From Diphasiastrum complanatum (Eukaryota > Streptophyta > Lycopodiopsida > Lycopodiales > Lycopodiaceae): 64,000 bases of DNA. The DNA lies in the NCBI GenBank assembly GCA_029204225.1, contig CM055108.1:270217-334216 (forward strand), given 5' to 3'. Position numbers and translations under genes: made by a program. Positions 61,189 to 64,000 of the stretch are shown here, piece by piece (positions within the stretch are counted from its first letter, which is position 1; the number at the start of each line of letters is the position of its first letter). The notes beneath the pieces were generated by a model. The model had not been told where the DNA came from. It saw nothing but the letters and a program-made list of their open reading frames with translations, and searched no databases.

Positions 61189-62061
61189 ATGGCATCAAGC
61201 TTCTCTTACACCTTCAACAAGGATGACTCATGGTATATTGATAGTGGAGCATCTTCACATATGTGTGGCTCGAAGCACTTTTTTTCATCTATTACACCTT
61301 ATGATGGAGTCAAGAAGACCATATACATTGCAAGGAAGCATGAGTGCAATATTGAAGGAGTAGGGGTTATTCTTTTGAAGCTTGCATCTTCTAAAGATCT
61401 CTTTCTCAACAATGTTCTTTTTGTCCCAAATCTTACAAAGAACATCTTAAGTGTTGGCCAACTTCTTGATAGTGGCTTTGATGTCAATTTCAATACTGAC
61501 AATTGTGTGATCAAGAAGGATGGTGAGATCCTTGCATATGGATCAAGATTTGAAGGCATCTACAAAGTGGATCCAAGTGAGAGTGCAAACTCTCTTGATG
61601 TTTCTTATATGTCCAATATTTCAAAGGAGGATGATCACACAAGATGCACATATCTTCTATCTTCAAGTATTACAGTGTATTATTATTTCTTATTATTCAA
61701 AGAATATGTTGAGAAGAAATTCTCATTGAAGATCAAAGCTTTGAGGAGTATTGGAGCTCTTGAAGGAATAGCACCATATGAAGTTTTATTCAAGATGAAG
61801 CCTAAGGTTGATCACCTTAGTGAACTTGGTAGTGCTTGCTTTGCACATATTCCCTTGGAAACAAGGAGGAAGGATGATCCAAGCTCATGGATCATGATTG
61901 GATACTCATCCATCAAGGAGGCCTTTAGTGTCTTTACACTCTCTATTTCAAAAGTGATTGTGAATAGAGATGTCATGTTGCATGAAGATTCAATCTTGGA
62001 AGTGGCCAAGATCAAGGCTTCTCAAGAAGCATCACAAGTTATCTTTTTTGAAGGTATTCAA
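61189..62061 (+). pseudogene. Copia A2 protease and internally deleted integrase
   Basis: Long continuous frame. Protease motif in DDSWYIDSGASSHMC, then NVLFVPNLTKNILSVGQLLD. After EGIYKVDPSESANSLD, most of the integrase zinc-binding region and the first catalytic Asp are missing. The frame passes through YYFLLFKEYVEKKFSLKIKA, LRSIGAL and then directly APYEVLFKMKPKVDHL, the same core deletion as A1. The second catalytic Asp is Ile here. The C-terminal part (DDPSSWIMIGYSS, KVIVNRDVM) stays open until the inserted LTR C at 62062. Confidence 0.85.
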
Positions 62062-62716
62062 TGTGAAAATTGTCAACATTTCCTAGCTAGTTTGAGGCCT
62101 AAATTGGCTAAAATTGTAAATAGTTTTGGTTCTGGAGTTTCACACGTGTGAACCAGGCCACAATGTTTTTATTTACTGTATTTTTTCAGTATGATGAAGT
62201 GTCAAACTTCATACCCTTCAAAATGAGACCATTTTGATGTATTTTGGTCATATAAGCCATTTTTAGCTATTTTTCCTATATAGGGAATATCTAGGGTCAA
62301 GTACCTTCTAGAGAGAGGAGAGAGAGTCATCTTCCTCATCCATAAATAGTAGGGAAGTCGTGGAGAACAGGTTGGAGAAACCTTTTGTATGCTTCATTGA
62401 GATCAATAGATCATTGTCATTGTTTCTTCCTCCATTGAGAGCATTGTTGTGTGTATTGTCTTCAAGCTATTGTGTATGATCTTAGGTGCTTTCCAAAAGT
62501 GATAGGCTGATGTATTATGGAATGTATAATGCTATTTTGGTCCGCACTTGATGTTTATGGAAGTTTCCATTTGTGATAAATGCTTTTTGATCAAGTTCTT
62601 TGCATTCTAGGTAGCATAGAATGTGTTGCCAATTCCTAGCTTATGTAGTTTGGAGTGCAAGCATTCAAGCCAATGATCTTGGAGTTTAGATCCACTTAGG
62701 ATCTGTATTTTTCACA
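62062..62716 (+). repeat. Copia C 5' LTR, inserted in A2
   Basis: 655 bp from TGTGAAAATTGTCAAC to TTTTTCACA, immediately followed by the primer site. Contains CACACGTGTG at 62141-62150. It interrupts the A2 integrase frame. Confidence 0.8.
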
Positions 62717-62728
62717 TGGTATCAGAGC
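62717..62728 (+). other. Copia C primer-binding site
   Basis: TGGTATCAGAGC adjacent to the LTR end. Confidence 0.9.
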
Positions 62729-63169
62729 TGGTTGGCTTCTATTTACAGTAAGTATTCCATTTTTGGTGATATTTGGATGTTTGATCAAGTTCTAGCATGA
62801 TTTTGCATTGCTTTGTTGATCAAATCTTACTAACCTTTGTTTTGTGAGTTGAACTTGTGGATCAAAAGCATATTTCAGGTCTATTGAAGATCAGAGGCTG
62901 AAAAGAAACTATTTTGGATCAGATCATAACACCTAATCATTTGTGATTGTGAGGCTTGTGCATATTCAATACTAACAATGTTCTTTTCAATCCTATTGTT
63001 GACAATCTCCATTCTTGGATGAACACTCTTCTTAAGTGGATGAAACTTCTCCTTAAGTGGATGACAAATGCTCTTTTGAGTGAGTTGTAATTCTCCTAAA
63101 GGCTGAGCAAAGCTCCCATTTGGATGAAAGATCCCCTTTTTTGGGTGAACATATTGTAAGCTCCATTGT

Positions 63170-63720
63170 GAAGAGCATATTGTAAAGATTGTCATCAATT
63201 TTGGCATAAATTTTGGTGTACTTTGTTGAGCATGTAAGTAACTCTCCTTATGTAATTTGATTGGAGCATTTGCTGGAAGGTGTTAACCATTATGCAAGTG
63301 TGTTTTCAGGTTCTTAACAGGTTGAGGAACATTCTCATGTGAAGTGATCTTAGATCTACATCTAAACACCAAGATTTGACAAGATAGTGAAGCTAGTCTT
63401 GTGATTCACTAAGTGTGCTCATTCATTCACCTCTAAATCTTGTATTTATCACTTGCTGGAGTTTATAAACTTTTAGAAGTGTGGTTTACATGTGGTTTTA
63501 CAGGTTGAATCAATATCTTAGTGTGTTGATCATATGTTGATCAAGTTTGTTCATTACTAGGTAATCTTGGCATCCTAGTTTTGGGTATTTTCTAAGAATG
63601 CAAGTAACTCTTCACACCATAACTTGATTTGGTCACTTGCTGGAAAGTTTGAGAGCTTAAGCAAGAGTGTGTTCAGGTTGGTTTGATTTTGTAATCCATT
63701 CTTAGTGTGTGCAAAGTGTT
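63170..63720 (+). repeat. Imperfect triple repeat in the copia C leader, about 184-bp unit
   Basis: TTGCTGGA-type anchor at 63270, 63453 and 63637 (spacing 183 and 184), each followed by an AAG...GTGTG...CAGGTT block and, further on, TTAGTGTGT- or TGTGATTCAC-like sequence. Confidence 0.6.
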
Positions 63721-63888
63721 GCATGTGTTTCAATCTTCCTTTCTATGCTTGGAAACCATCTAGGTTCAAGATAGAAGTGTTTTAGGGTCCTAAATCTTCA
63801 TAGATCTCTTTATCTATCATTTGTTGAGAGAAAAGTGAGTGCTAAGTGCTTTAGGACAGAACCTAAAAGTTGAAGAAACATTAGAATC

Positions 63889-64000
63889 ATGGCTTCCAAT
63901 GGTGGGATCATGCTAGAGTCTAGTGAAAGGTTGAGTTCATCAAACTACTCTACTTGGAAAGTGAGGATGGAGTCCTTACTTGAGTTGAATGAACTCATGG
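63889..64000 (+). CDS. Copia C gag, N-terminal part, cut by window end
   Basis: Starts MASNGGIMLESSERLSSSNY and continues STWKVRMESLLELNELM. It is homologous to the gag starts of families A and B (SERL-[ST]-[ST]-x-NY-[AS]-[TI]-W). The frame is open to the window edge, with an LTR and primer site upstream, so copy C could be the least damaged element here. Confidence 0.85.
   Translation, partial: MASNGGIMLESSERLSSSNYSTWKVRMESLLELNELM

Overview
This is nuclear DNA from a land plant with a large, repeat-rich genome. It shows nested LTR retrotransposons, long (GA)n tracts, canonical GT-AG introns and one vacuolar-type zinc transporter gene typical of plants. The sequence does not name the species. 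I found no bacterial operons, tRNA, rRNA or CRISPR arrays. Only one gene looks convincingly host-encoded and intact: an MTP1-like CDF zinc transporter on the minus strand. Its main exon is 31390-32746. I propose a first coding exon at 42346-42461, joined in phase across a 9.6 kb intron that is full of repeats.

Layout. 1-6550: a decayed Ty3/gypsy integrase piece, a Ty1/copia element with TGGAT target duplication (family A, copy A1, 1568-4765) and the 3' end of another gypsy element. 6553-13600: copia family D gag, a gag-like coiled-coil protein remnant (F1), a satellite of about 357 bp, a Helitron-like fragment and an interrupted unknown ORF. 13600-16200: copia family E on the minus strand. 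16416-16780: an LTR (G). 16525-20717: a 4193-bp block repeated in inverted orientation, with no net indel, at 45896-50088. It carries copia family B gag-pol joined to part of an unrelated gene. 20861-21673: the family B LTR. 21.9-26.2 kb: gag-like F2 and copia D2. 27307-27719: a small two-exon gene. 29.3-29.9 kb: a LINE fragment. 31.4-43.8 kb: the zinc transporter locus, with a GC-rich hAT transposon, a 360-bp satellite and a 259-bp CT tract inside its intron. 45.9-55.6 kb: two copies in tandem of the copia-B/gene chimera (R1, R2). R2 runs on into the rest of the unknown gene (gene X1).

The most unusual segment is 52.7-58.7 kb. Gene X1 (plus) and gene X2 (minus) converge so tightly that their stop codons overlap. 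Upstream of X2 lies an array of nine 17-bp motifs, consensus RTATCGNNYTCAAGCGC, in both orientations. On the far side of the array is a histone H3-like reading frame with a long C-terminal extension. It carries three in-frame stops and is cut by the LTR of copia copy A2 (58722). A2 is itself cut by copia copy C (LTR 62062-62716), whose gag runs off the window end. X1, X2, the array and the H3-like frame may together be a decayed DNA transposon or another compact mobile unit; that grouping is inference.

No copia copy in the window keeps a recognisable reverse transcriptase. Copies A1 and A2 share the same deletion in the integrase core. The copies here therefore look like non-autonomous or decayed derivatives.
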